From assembly GCA_020635825.1 (NCBI GenBank), contig JACJZA010000011.1:1-64000 (forward strand): a DNA stretch of 64,000 nt, written 5' to 3'. Source of the DNA: Flavobacteriales bacterium (GTDB lineage Bacteria > Bacteroidota > Bacteroidia > Flavobacteriales_E > Vicingaceae). The position numbers and the translations under genes were made by a program. Below, in pieces: positions 50,782 to 59,928 of this stretch. The notes beneath the pieces are model-generated. The model made no database searches, was not told the DNA's origin, and worked only from the letters and a program-made list of their open reading frames with translations. Positions within the stretch are counted from its first letter, which is position 1. Each line of letters opens with the position of its first letter.

Positions 50782-50810
50782 AATTATATAATTTAGTTAA
50801 TAAATACTTT

Positions 50811-51914
50811 TTAATGATGCTCTTCAGCCGCAGTACCAAAGTACAAAGCTGAAAGCATTGTGAATATATAAGCTTGTAAAGCAGCAACCAATAGTTCAAG
50901 AGCAGATAGTGCTAATGTTAATACTGGAAAAGCTGTTGATGCAATAATATTTTTAAATACAAATATTAAACCTATGATACTCATCAATACTACGTGTCCA
51001 GCTGTCATGTTAGCATACAAACGAATCATTAATGAAAAAGGCTTAACAAATAATCCTAAAATTTCTATTGGAACTAATAACAAATACAAAGGTATTTTAG
51101 CTACCCATGGCATAGAATGACCAAGTGGATCAAATAAGTGCAACCAATAAGTTTTTTTGCCTGTAAATTGGGTAATTAAAAAGGTTAACATTGCTAATGA
51201 AAATGTAACAGCAATATTGTTGGTTACTCCAATTCCAAATGGAGTCATTCCTGCTAAATTTAAAAACCAAATAAAAAAGAAAATGGTCAATAAATAATTC
51301 ATATACTTTTTATAGTGTTTTTCACCAATGTTTGGGATAGCAATTTCATCTCTAACAAAAAGAACAATTGGTTCTAAAAATCTACCGGCACCTTTAGGTA
51401 AAGAGTTGGTTTTGTACTTTTTTGCCATTCCTTTGAATAAAAAGAATAAGAAAAGAGACATTAGAATGATAGTAAATACATTTTTGGTAATTGAAATATC
51501 AAATGGTTTTTCATTAGTAGCATGGTGATGCTCATCTAAATTGATGGTACCTGCAGCATCTGTTTTATAAATTTTACCGTGGAATAATTTGTAATAATTA
51601 CCATTAGATTCAACTATCGTTGGCTCATGAGTATCATGGTTTGTAAGTTTTGAGGAAGAAAAAATGTGTAATCCGCCATCAATTAAAATTACAGGTAATG
51701 GAAAACTAACACCATGTGTAATGGCAAAATCATAAGAATCCATTAAGTGATGGTCAATAGTTTCTTTAATTTCTTTTTTTAATGATGCTTTTTCATCAAC
51801 AATAGTAGTTGATTCTATGTTTTCTTCGTGTGTTTCGTTTGTGTTTGCAAATGAATTAATGCTTAGAAAAACGAATAATATTAATGTAAATTTTGATATG
51901 TTTTTAATACTCAT
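50811..51914 (-). CDS. atpB: F1Fo ATP synthase a subunit, with long N-terminal extension
   Basis: A 367-residue subunit forming the ion half-channels. The start is put at the ATG at 51914 (MSIKNISKFTLILFVFLSINSFA, a signal-like segment); a further ATG at 51950 is less likely. About 130 residues precede the usual a-subunit core, with a His- and Asp-rich stretch (NLDEHHHATNEKPFDISITKN), a feature of Bacteroidota a subunits. The core has VKPFSLMIRLYANMTAGHVVL, with the essential Arg, and ends ALELLVAALQAYIFTMLSALYFGTAAEEHH. Confidence 0.96.
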   Translation of the reverse strand: MSIKNISKFTLILFVFLSINSFANTNETHEENIESTTIVDEKASLKKEIKETIDHHLMDSYDFAITHGVSFPLPVILIDGGLHIFSSSKLTNHDTHEPTIVESNGNYYKLFHGKIYKTDAAGTINLDEHHHATNEKPFDISITKNVFTIILMSLFLFFLFKGMAKKYKTNSLPKGAGRFLEPIVLFVRDEIAIPNIGEKHYKKYMNYLLTIFFFIWFLNLAGMTPFGIGVTNNIAVTFSLAMLTFLITQFTGKKTYWLHLFDPLGHSMPWVAKIPLYLLLVPIEILGLFVKPFSLMIRLYANMTAGHVVLMSIIGLIFVFKNIIASTAFPVLTLALSALELLVAALQAYIFTMLSALYFGTAAEEHH

Positions 51915-52062
51915 CAGTAAATAAATTACGTGCCCTAAAAATCGGTGCAAAAGTAGCGATTAAATTTAGAAAAGGAAGTAAAAATGAGGGAATTATTTTA
52001 ATTAAATGTTAGCTAATGTTAAGCTGTTGTTAAACAGGTTGTTATCTTGAGTGTAAATGAGT

Positions 52063-52458
52063 TTAATTATTATTGGAAATCTTAGATAAAAAATAGGTTT
52101 CCACAATTAAACAAACTGCATAAGGAACAAAAAAGGTAATAAATTCAAATTTTTCTATTTGGTTATCTTGAATGTAACTGGGGTAAAAAAAGATAAAAAA
52201 CAATATAAATTTTACAAAACTGTTTCCCATGAATATGAAACCCATGCTAGTTTTAAATTTATTTCGGCCAATGAACAAGAAAATAAAAATTAGAAGTGCT
52301 TCTAGATAGTTAATTAAATATGCTCTTAAGATAAGATGCTCAAATAAAGGGAGTTTTAATAGTTTTAGAATACCTAAGTGGCTAATGAGTGTAATAATAG
52401 TAGCAATGGATAGGGAAATAATAAAACGGAATAAAATGCTTGAAAAATTATTCGTCAT
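52063..52458 (-). CDS. Four-helix membrane protein in the atp operon (DUF6168-like)
   Basis: A 131-residue protein with four hydrophobic segments and little else. The motifs are FEHLILRAYLINYLEALLIF and SMGFIFMGNSFVKFILFFIFFYPSY. It resembles DUF6168, a small Bacteroidota family encoded between the AtpI-like gene and atpB. Position makes it a likely counterpart of the assembly factor AtpI, helping c-ring or a-subunit insertion. It overlaps the AtpI-like gene by 11 bases; 148 bases then separate it from atpB. Confidence 0.75.
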   Translation of the reverse strand: MTNNFSSILFRFIISLSIATIITLISHLGILKLLKLPLFEHLILRAYLINYLEALLIFIFLFIGRNKFKTSMGFIFMGNSFVKFILFFIFFYPSYIQDNQIEKFEFITFFVPYAVCLIVETYFLSKISNNN

Positions 52459-52681
52459 TTAGGTTATTAATTTGCTTGATGGTTAAATACAAAGCTGCAG
52501 CAACAGCAAAAAGAGTTAATCCAATGGTAAACCATTTTTTTTCAAATTGGTAATATTCATCGAGTTTCTTACCACCATAAGCACCTAAAGCTATAATGAT
52601 TCCCATTTGAATACCAATTCCGGAAAGTCGAGCAATTTTATTAAGCGGTTGCTTCTTCGTAGGCTTGTTGTTTTTCTTCAT
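52448..52681 (-). CDS. AtpI/AtpZ-like ATP synthase assembly protein
   Basis: A 77-residue protein: a basic N-terminus, helix 1 GIGIQMGIIIALGAYGGKKLDEYY and helix 2 FTIGLTLFAVAAALYLTIKQINN. The G-I-Q-M-G...G...G..LD pattern is the AtpZ/AtpI family signature; these small proteins support ATP synthase assembly. It overlaps the end of the bactofilin gene by 41 bases in another frame and the DUF6168-like gene by 11 bases. Confidence 0.85.
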   Translation of the reverse strand: MKKNNKPTKKQPLNKIARLSGIGIQMGIIIALGAYGGKKLDEYYQFEKKWFTIGLTLFAVAAALYLTIKQINNLNDE

Positions 52682-53063
52682 GTTTAATGCCTTTTACAAC
52701 TCCACCCATATTACAAGACCCGGTAAAGTTTGCCCCAGGTTCTATAGAAAGCTTATTAGTTTTAATGTCGCCAACAATATTGGCAGTAGCTTTTAATAAC
52801 AACAATTCTTGTACAGAAATTTGAGCATTTATGGTTCCCGAAATGTCTGCATTTTTACATACTATTTCACCATCAATTGTACCAGAAGGACCCACAACAA
52901 CTTTCCCTTCAGAGTGTAATTTACCTTTTAAGGTGCCATCTATTCTAATGTCTCCCACACAGTTAATATCTCCTTTAATGGTAGTACCTTTTCTAATTAT
53001 ATTGATTGCCGCAGCATCTACGTCATTTGTTTTAGCCATTTGCGATGAATTTTTGTTAAACAT
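52641..53063 (-). CDS. Bactofilin (polymer-forming cytoskeletal protein)
   Basis: A 140-residue protein with a short disordered N-terminus and a right-handed beta-helix core (about 20-125): IRKGTTIKGDINCVGDIRIDGTLKGKLHSEGKVVVG, then IDGEIVCKNADISGTIN and LSIEPGANFTGSCNMGG. Bactofilins self-assemble into filaments that organise cell shape, stalks or wall enzymes. The start at 53063 or an ATG 24 bases later are both possible. It heads the atp operon, with a -7 box 20 bases upstream. Confidence 0.93.
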   Translation of the reverse strand: MFNKNSSQMAKTNDVDAAAINIIRKGTTIKGDINCVGDIRIDGTLKGKLHSEGKVVVGPSGTIDGEIVCKNADISGTINAQISVQELLLLKATANIVGDIKTNKLSIEPGANFTGSCNMGGVVKGIKHEEKQQAYEEATA

Positions 53064-53082
53064 ATTCTCATTGCTTTGAGAA

Positions 53083-53090
53083 CAAAGATA
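53083..53090 (-). promoter_or_regulatory. Candidate -7 promoter box for the bactofilin-atp operon
   Basis: On the minus strand TATCTTTG matches TAnnTTTG, 20 bases before the bactofilin ATG at 53063. A matching TTG -33 was not seen inside the end of sprE. Confidence 0.45.
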
Positions 53091-53107
53091 AAATAAAAAT
53101 TAAAAAA

Positions 53108-55684
53108 CTACTCTAATTTGAACTGTTGCTCGAAAAAGTTTAAATAATTTACAATGTTTTTGTCTTTATAGAACTCGATATAATTATCATTAGAAATAAA
53201 GAAAGATTGGTATTTTTTACTATTCAACTCTTGTAAAAAATCTTCATTAAGTCTAAAAGCTTTTAAGTAATCTACTGCCATAGTTTCATTGTCAAATTCT
53301 TTTACAGAAACTATCTGATTCAATCCATTTAAAAATAAACTATTTACATTAAAAGTTTGAGTGCTATAATAATTAGTATTAAAGTTGGTAATGTCAACTT
53401 TGTATTTGTTTGTTTTTTTATCCATAGATGGAACCACAATAACAAAGGTGTATTTATCATCAGTTTTATAGACATAATTCACTCCAGAATTGTTTGGCGT
53501 TGTAGTTACATTCATTCCTTTTTTAATTAAGTCTAAAATGTTTTGTGCTTCTTTTGCTACATCTTCATCAGGATATTGGTCTACTATATTTTGAAGAGCA
53601 ACTTTAAATGTATCAAGTGGTGCTGTATGGCCAATAGACATAGCTGCTAAAAAATCAAATTTGTGTTGAATATGATTATCAGCAAATATTGCTTTTGCTT
53701 TTTCACATCGGGTTAATACAGTGGTATATTTTGCATCTTTATAATATTCATAAACAATACTGTAATAATTATCTACACGTTTTCTATTTTCTCGGGTTAC
53801 TTTATTATAAGTTGGGTCTTGAATAATTTGAGCATATTCACTTTCGGGATAATTATTAAGAATTAAACTTCTATATTTTTCTTTCATCACATCATCGTTT
53901 ATCAATAAACTGATACGGTATAAATTATACCAAGTAGGCAATCTATAACGACAGGTGTCATATCTTTCTAAAAGTGATTCAAAAGCATTGATGGAGTGGG
54001 GATAATCCTGAAAATCTTCGCGATAAATGTTCCCTTGAGCATAAAGAGCCTCAATAATTTTGTTATGCGACACATTCATGCTTTTATCATTCATAGGTAA
54101 AAATTGCAGATAGAATTCGGGAGTAGTTTTAGGGTTAACAACTACACTGTCGTTTGAAATGGTATCATTAGTAAATGTTCCTTCTTCATCAAAATTGATG
54201 GTTGATTGTTTGTTACTCCTTCTCCAGTTATCTTCTAATTTTCTGTCTCCCCAGTTTTTTCTAAAATCAGCAAAACCAAAACCAAGAATGGTTTGGTTAT
54301 AGAAATACCATTTTCCGTTTGATTGGGAATTAATATTATTTGAGTTAGCTAAGTTGTTTAATGTAGAAGAATTATTTAAAGCAGCTAATTCTGCTTGTTT
54401 AGCTTCTTCTTCTTTTTCTTTTTGAATGAGTGATTCTATTACTGTATTTCTGTAACCTTCGTCTAAAGCCATTTTTTGTAAACTATCTTCTAATTCAACA
54501 ATTTTTATATTTTCAACCAGCTTATTTAAAGACTTACTTCGTGCATAGATATTATCATAAAACTCATAGGTTTCAGGTAAAACGGCAACACAACTATCAT
54601 AATAAGATTGTGCAGGTACATATTGGGGTTTGGAATAATATAGTTCCCCCAATCTTAGGTAAGCCATTGCTTTTTGTTTAGGATTACTTACACTACTGCG
54701 AGCTGATAATTGAAGATATTTTATACCAAGTGCTTCATCATTTTCTTTGAAAGCAATATCAGCTAAAGCATAATAAATTTGGTCTTGAAATTCTTTGTTT
54801 TTAGCATCTTTTAGCATTTTAGTTAACATTTTTTTGATGTCATCTTGGTCTTGACTTTCGGTATCAAATGATAAAGCTCTACTAATTTGAGCATTAAACA
54901 TCATGTCATATCTGGGACGGAGTTTGATAACTTTGGTGAAAAGTTCCGAGGCTTTTGCATATTCTTTCTTTTTTAGCCAAAGTTGTGCTAATACATAATT
55001 GTAACGACGTCTTTCTGTTTTTTTGCGTGTAGTTTGAAGAGCAGTTTCCAGCTTAGAAATAGCATCATCATACTGTTTTTTTCTAATATAGAAATCAGCA
55101 AAAACAGCATTATAATCACTGTTGTATTTTGGTGGAGGAGCTTTTCCTCCTTCCATCAGCTTTAGGTATGATTCGGCTTTGCTCATTTCATTTAATTCCA
55201 TGTGCGTTTTTGCCAGCCATATCAAAGCCATATTTTTCTCAGGCTTTTTGTTATAAGCTTTTGCTAAGTATTCAAATATTTCAATGGCATTGTAGTGTTC
55301 TTTTTTATAAAACCTTGCTTTACCAATTAATGCATAGCAGTCATCAATCCATCTGTTATGTTCTTCTTTTTTCACATAAATAGAGTGCCTATCTATTGCT
55401 TCAGAGCATTTCTCAATTACCTTATCCATATCAGGATACAAACTTTTTGATACCACTTCATCCGGGTAAATAAATAAAGGAATGATTTCAGAAAAATCGT
55501 CTTTATGGTCATTTCGTAGTTTTAGGTCAGTAGCTTTCATTATTTCATTGGCGTTGAAATAACCATTATATCGGGTAGTAGTGTTGTGAAAAGCTCTACG
55601 GGTAAATGAATTTTTTTTGGTGGAGCAACCAACTAAAATCAAAATAAAACAAATAGAAACTGCTATGTGATTCTTTAATCTCAA
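53108..55684 (-). CDS. sprE: SprE/PorW-like T9SS lipoprotein with TPR repeats
   Basis: An 858-residue lipoprotein (signal ending LVGCSTKKN). It has the SprE opening SFTRRAFHNTTTRYNGYFNANEIM and several TPR-like stretches between about 110 and 390 (YNAIEIFEYLAKAYNKKPE; YDDAISKLETALQTT; AKASELFTKVIKLRPRYD), then further helical repeats at 540-720. SprE in Flavobacterium and PorW in Porphyromonas are needed for type IX secretion and gliding. PorW links the PorK-PorN rings to the Sov translocon. It lies upstream of the bactofilin gene on the same strand, 44 bases away. Confidence 0.9.
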   Translation of the reverse strand: MRLKNHIAVSICFILILVGCSTKKNSFTRRAFHNTTTRYNGYFNANEIMKATDLKLRNDHKDDFSEIIPLFIYPDEVVSKSLYPDMDKVIEKCSEAIDRHSIYVKKEEHNRWIDDCYALIGKARFYKKEHYNAIEIFEYLAKAYNKKPEKNMALIWLAKTHMELNEMSKAESYLKLMEGGKAPPPKYNSDYNAVFADFYIRKKQYDDAISKLETALQTTRKKTERRRYNYVLAQLWLKKKEYAKASELFTKVIKLRPRYDMMFNAQISRALSFDTESQDQDDIKKMLTKMLKDAKNKEFQDQIYYALADIAFKENDEALGIKYLQLSARSSVSNPKQKAMAYLRLGELYYSKPQYVPAQSYYDSCVAVLPETYEFYDNIYARSKSLNKLVENIKIVELEDSLQKMALDEGYRNTVIESLIQKEKEEEAKQAELAALNNSSTLNNLANSNNINSQSNGKWYFYNQTILGFGFADFRKNWGDRKLEDNWRRSNKQSTINFDEEGTFTNDTISNDSVVVNPKTTPEFYLQFLPMNDKSMNVSHNKIIEALYAQGNIYREDFQDYPHSINAFESLLERYDTCRYRLPTWYNLYRISLLINDDVMKEKYRSLILNNYPESEYAQIIQDPTYNKVTRENRKRVDNYYSIVYEYYKDAKYTTVLTRCEKAKAIFADNHIQHKFDFLAAMSIGHTAPLDTFKVALQNIVDQYPDEDVAKEAQNILDLIKKGMNVTTTPNNSGVNYVYKTDDKYTFVIVVPSMDKKTNKYKVDITNFNTNYYSTQTFNVNSLFLNGLNQIVSVKEFDNETMAVDYLKAFRLNEDFLQELNSKKYQSFFISNDNYIEFYKDKNIVNYLNFFEQQFKLE

Positions 55685-55818
55685 AAAATAATTTTAAAGA
55701 GGTATTAACTAAATATCTACCAAATTATTATAAACAAGCTGCTAAAGTACTTACTTTCCTTTATATTTTTAAATAAAATCTTAATTGTCCTACAATACTT
55801 TTATAGACTAGGTTTGGG

Positions 55819-55826
55819 TATATTTG
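55819..55826 (+). promoter_or_regulatory. Candidate -7 promoter box for the M23 peptidase gene
   Basis: TATATTTG matches TAnnTTTG 20 bases before the ATG at 55847. No TTG lies at the usual spacing upstream. Confidence 0.4.
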
Positions 55827-55846
55827 TGTTGATTTTTATTTTATAG

Positions 55847-56713
55847 ATGGCTCACCAGAAGAAAAAAAAGAAAAAACTACAGAAGCTTAAAAACAAATAT
55901 CGTTTAGTAATTTTAAATGATGATACTTTTGAGGAAAAGCTATCTATTCGACTTTCTCGACTGAATGTTTTTTCTATTGTTGGTTTTGGGTCGCTTATTT
56001 TAGTTGTAGTAGTTACCATTATTATTGCTTTTACTCCTTTAAGAGAGTTTATTCCCGGTTATACAGATGTAAACCTTAGAAAACAAGGAATAAAAAACAC
56101 CTTAAAAATGGACTCATTGGAATTGGCATTGAAACAAAAAGAGCAATACATATTAAATATTAATAAGATAATTCAAGGTGAACCATTGCAGTTTAACGAT
56201 TCTATTGTTGTTGATACGAATGTGAATTATAAGAATATTACTAATGAACCCATTTCAGAAGATTCGATGTTGAGAGTAATGATAGAATCTGAAGAAAAAT
56301 ATAACTTGTTTAAATCTGCCAAAAATAGACCGGAAGGAATTAGCAGTTTTACTTTTTTTACTCCTATTAAAGGAATTATTACTGAAATGTTCAATGCAAA
56401 ATCAGAACATTTTGGGGTTGATTTAGTAGCTCCTAAAAATGAAGCTATCAAGGCTACTTTAGATGGTACTGTAATTTTTGCAGAATGGACACTGGAAACA
56501 GGTTATGTTATTGAAATTCAACATACAAATAATTTAATTTCTGTTTATAAGCATAATTCAGTGTTGCATAAAAAACAAGGAGATAAAGTAAATGCCGGTG
56601 ATGTAATTGCAATTGTTGGTAATTCAGGAGAACTTTCTACAGGACCACACTTGCATTTTGAGCTTTGGTATAATGGAATCCCTATTAATCCGCAAGAATA
56701 TATAATGTTTTAA
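55847..56713 (+). CDS. M23 family metallopeptidase (LytM domain), membrane anchored
   Basis: A 288-residue protein. A very basic N-terminus (MAHQKKKKKKLQKLKNKYR) is followed by one membrane helix (about 46-66), a short coiled coil (about 80-105), and a C-terminal LytM domain (about 170-285) with the zinc motifs HFGVDL (HxxxD) and GPHLHFEL (HxH). The catalytic residues appear complete, so it should be an active peptidoglycan endopeptidase rather than an EnvC-like activator. It is 2 bases upstream of the LVIVD-repeat gene. Confidence 0.92.
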   Translation: MAHQKKKKKKLQKLKNKYRLVILNDDTFEEKLSIRLSRLNVFSIVGFGSLILVVVVTIIIAFTPLREFIPGYTDVNLRKQGIKNTLKMDSLELALKQKEQYILNINKIIQGEPLQFNDSIVVDTNVNYKNITNEPISEDSMLRVMIESEEKYNLFKSAKNRPEGISSFTFFTPIKGIITEMFNAKSEHFGVDLVAPKNEAIKATLDGTVIFAEWTLETGYVIEIQHTNNLISVYKHNSVLHKKQGDKVNAGDVIAIVGNSGELSTGPHLHFELWYNGIPINPQEYIMF

Positions 56714-56715
56714 AA

Positions 56716-58035
56716 ATGTTTAAGGTTTATTTAATCATATCAAGTTGCCTAGCATTTTCAAATGTAAGTGCACAACAAGTGGAGTTACTTTATAATTGGA
56801 ATGATACCACCTTACCACCTACTTCTGCTTATAATAATACCTATAATGAAGTTTGGGGATTTGAACAGAATGGACGAGAGTATGGTGTAATTGGAAGCAC
56901 AATGGGAACTCATTTTTTTGATGTTACTGATAAAAATAATGTCTCATATGTAGACTTTGTTCCTGGAAAAGACCAAGGACCTCATATCATTCATAGAGAT
57001 TTTCATGATTATAATGGCTATTTGTATATGGTGAGTGATGAAGGTGCAAGTTCTTTACAAATAGTTGATTTAAGTTATTTACCCGATTCAGTCCATATTG
57101 TGTATGATTCAGATCAGCTTGTTGTGAGATCACACAATATTTTTATTGATAGCCTTCATGCTAAACTGTATGTCTGTAGTGGAGATTTATATGTTTATTC
57201 ACTAGCGAACCCTACCAATCCTACACTTTTTACTACAATAGATTTGCCGTGGTCTGTACATGATGTGTATGTAAGAAATGACACAGCCTATGTAAATGAT
57301 GGAGGTGATGGTTTGTATATTTATGATATGTCAGCACCAAGTCCTAACCCGTTGAATACACTATCTTTTTACCCTCAAAAAGGTTATAATCATTCGGGTT
57401 GGTTATCAGATGATGGTAGTATATACATTTTTGCAGATGAAACCCATGGAAAACAGATGAAAGTATTAGATGTTTCGGATATTAATAACTTAACTGTCCG
57501 CTCTACTTTTATGACCATGACAGACCCTTTTTCTATTGCTCACAATCAAATTATTAAAGGGAACTATGTGTATGTTTCTCAATATTTTGATGGTTTTAGA
57601 ATGTATGATTTTTCTGATCCTGATAATGTTATTGAAGTAGGAAGTTACCCAACTTCAACTCAGCCTGTTCAGAATCATATGTATGAAGGAGCATGGGGTG
57701 TTTACCCTCTTTTAAAAGATGGAAAAGTACTGGTAAGCGATATGCAAAATGGGTTTTTTGTATTGGATGTTTCTAATGTTTTAACCTCTACTTCAAAAAT
57801 TGAAATCAAACATAATGTAACCATCTTCCCAAATCCATCAAATGGAGTTTTTAAAATAAACTCCCCAACAAACATGATAGTGGATGTTTTTAATTGTCAA
57901 GGTCAGCTGGTTTTACAACATTTACCGCTAAAAACTTCATTAACAATAGATTTATCTTCATATCCTAAAGGAGTTTATTTATTAAAAATGCAAGGAGAGG
58001 TTAAAGCAGTAATACAAAAGGTAATCGTTCAATAA
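56716..58035 (+). CDS. Choice-of-anchor B / LVIVD-repeat secreted protein with T9SS sorting domain
   Basis: A 439-residue exported protein with a signal peptide (1-19). The beta-propeller-like LVIVD repeats cover about 40-350: GTHFFDVTDKNNVSYVDFVPG, LQIVDLSYLPDSVHIVYD, LYIYDMSAPSPNPLNTLSFY, FRMYDFSDPDNVIEVGSYP. The choice-of-anchor B class has this core with varied anchors. Here the end is a type A sorting domain (IFPNPSNGVFKI... AVIQKVIVQ). The ligand is unknown. It begins 2 bases after the M23 gene, so both are probably one transcript. Confidence 0.9.
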   Translation: MFKVYLIISSCLAFSNVSAQQVELLYNWNDTTLPPTSAYNNTYNEVWGFEQNGREYGVIGSTMGTHFFDVTDKNNVSYVDFVPGKDQGPHIIHRDFHDYNGYLYMVSDEGASSLQIVDLSYLPDSVHIVYDSDQLVVRSHNIFIDSLHAKLYVCSGDLYVYSLANPTNPTLFTTIDLPWSVHDVYVRNDTAYVNDGGDGLYIYDMSAPSPNPLNTLSFYPQKGYNHSGWLSDDGSIYIFADETHGKQMKVLDVSDINNLTVRSTFMTMTDPFSIAHNQIIKGNYVYVSQYFDGFRMYDFSDPDNVIEVGSYPTSTQPVQNHMYEGAWGVYPLLKDGKVLVSDMQNGFFVLDVSNVLTSTSKIEIKHNVTIFPNPSNGVFKINSPTNMIVDVFNCQGQLVLQHLPLKTSLTIDLSSYPKGVYLLKMQGEVKAVIQKVIVQ

Positions 58036-58143
58036 TTCCTTTCACATCTTATTGTTAACACAAATAATCTAAAGAAGTAAAAACAAAACGTATTCAAAAT
58101 ATTTTTGTTGAATTAGAGTTTTCATTTACAAACTAAAACCATT

Positions 58144-59928
58144 ATGAAAAATATAGTATTCATATTTCTGCTCTTTATTAATGCTCAAATTTTTGCTCAA
58201 CTACATACTTATAAATGGACCAATGGAAATAAAAAAGCTGAAGGGGTTGTTAAAGACGGTTTAGAACAAGGTAAATGGACTTTTTGGAGTAAAGAAGGAA
58301 TTATACAGCAAGAAGTAACTTATGTTGATGGAGAGTATAATGGAGATTATGTAGATTACGATGAAAAAGGCAACAAAAGAGAAGAAGGAACTTTTATTAG
58401 AGCCAAAAAAGAAGGAGTATGTAAAATTTGGTATCCGACAGGTCAATTAGAAATGGTTGGATATAATAAAAATGGATTTAATGACAGTTTGTGGACTTTT
58501 TATTTTGAAGATGGGAGTAAAAAAGAAGAGGGCAACTTTAAAAAAGACAATAGAATTGGCAACTGGACTACTTGGTATGCAAATAATCAAGTAAAAGCAA
58601 TACGTGAGTTTAAAGAAGATGGGGATGTGCTTTTAAAAGAGTTTTGGACAGAAAAAGGAAAACAATTAGTAAAAAATGGCTCTGGAAATTTTGTAGAATA
58701 TAGTACTTCTGGAAAAGTGAAAATAAAAGGTCAGTACAAGGATGGAAAACGTACTGGATTGTGGATGGAGTACGATGAAAAAGGAGATAAACTGTCTGAA
58801 GGAAAATATGAAAATGGAATCATGACCGGAGAATGGGTTTATTATTGGGATAATGGCAATAAAAGACTTCAAGGGAATGTAAAAAATGGACAAAAGGATG
58901 GTAAATGGACTTACTGGTTTGTTGATGGTGAAAAACTAAAGGAAGTTGAATTTGTTAGTGGATTAGAGGAAGGTAAATATCAAGAATGGTTTCAATCAGG
59001 AAACATAAGTGTGGAAGGTAACTACTTAAAAGGAGAAAAGAATGGGGAATGGGTTTATTGGTTTGACAATGGAAATAAAGACATTGTAGCTCATTTTAAA
59101 AATGGCGTAAAAGATGGGCTTTGGAGTTTTTATGATAGGGAATCAGGTGAAAAACAATATGAAGGAATTTACAAAGAAGATAAAAAAAATGGGGAATGGA
59201 TTTATTGGTATCCAAATGGTAAAGTTTGGAAACAAGGAAATTTTACTAATAATGTTAAAGATGGAGAATGGAAATACTGGAGTGAAAATGAGGTTTTGGT
59301 AATGCAAGGTATTTTTAAAAATGGGAAAGAAGATGGAGAATGGAAATCTTGGTATGATAGTGGCGCTAAAAAAGATGTCGGAAATTTTAATGATGGATTG
59401 ATGAATGGAGTATGGGAAGGTTGGTTTGAAAATGGACAACAAGATTACAAAGGTGAATATAAGAATGGATTAAAAGATGGAATATGGGAGCATTGGTATG
59501 AGAATGGTCAAATGGAACAAATGCAAACCTTTTTAGTAAAATCCGTAGAAAAGAAAAGTTATTTAAGAGAATCTGAAAAGAAGTATGCGGAGTTTACTAA
59601 ACAACAACAAGTTTCAGTTTTAGAGGGTCCTCATTTTTCTTGGTACGATAATGGAAAACCAAAAGATGAAGGAGCATACACAGAGAACATACAAACAGGT
59701 AAATGGACTTATTATTATCCAAATGGTAATAAAATGTACGAACAAACTTTTGTAGATGGACATCAGGATGGAACGGTTACTTCTTGGTATGAGATTGGAA
59801 CACTGCAGAGCGTGAAAGAATACAAAAATCTTTTACCTCATGGCAAATGGATATTTTATGAAAAGCAACAAGGAAAAATTAAAAAGATAATTTACTACGA
59901 AGAAGGTAAAAAGATAAAAGAGGAATAA
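58144..59928 (+). CDS. Long MORN-repeat (YwqK-like) exported protein
   Basis: A 594-residue protein with a signal peptide (1-18) and around twenty MORN-like repeats of 20-25 residues in tandem, each with a KNGKKDGEWxxWYENG pattern (for example KNGKEDGEWKSWYDSG and KNGLKDGIWEHWYENG). A short break at about 475-500 (KSVEKKSYLRESEKKYAEF) interrupts the array. MORN sheets are protein- or lipid-binding scaffolds. The annotation YwqK antitoxin often given to such proteins is not supported, since no toxin gene is near. It abuts the convergent kinase gene with no gap. Confidence 0.9.
   Translation: MKNIVFIFLLFINAQIFAQLHTYKWTNGNKKAEGVVKDGLEQGKWTFWSKEGIIQQEVTYVDGEYNGDYVDYDEKGNKREEGTFIRAKKEGVCKIWYPTGQLEMVGYNKNGFNDSLWTFYFEDGSKKEEGNFKKDNRIGNWTTWYANNQVKAIREFKEDGDVLLKEFWTEKGKQLVKNGSGNFVEYSTSGKVKIKGQYKDGKRTGLWMEYDEKGDKLSEGKYENGIMTGEWVYYWDNGNKRLQGNVKNGQKDGKWTYWFVDGEKLKEVEFVSGLEEGKYQEWFQSGNISVEGNYLKGEKNGEWVYWFDNGNKDIVAHFKNGVKDGLWSFYDRESGEKQYEGIYKEDKKNGEWIYWYPNGKVWKQGNFTNNVKDGEWKYWSENEVLVMQGIFKNGKEDGEWKSWYDSGAKKDVGNFNDGLMNGVWEGWFENGQQDYKGEYKNGLKDGIWEHWYENGQMEQMQTFLVKSVEKKSYLRESEKKYAEFTKQQQVSVLEGPHFSWYDNGKPKDEGAYTENIQTGKWTYYYPNGNKMYEQTFVDGHQDGTVTSWYEIGTLQSVKEYKNLLPHGKWIFYEKQQGKIKKIIYYEEGKKIKEE

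Noticed and set aside
58144..59928. MORN-repeat gene as a YwqK toxin-antitoxin partner
   Set aside because: The antitoxin label comes from repeat similarity. The protein is exported and no toxin-like gene is nearby.
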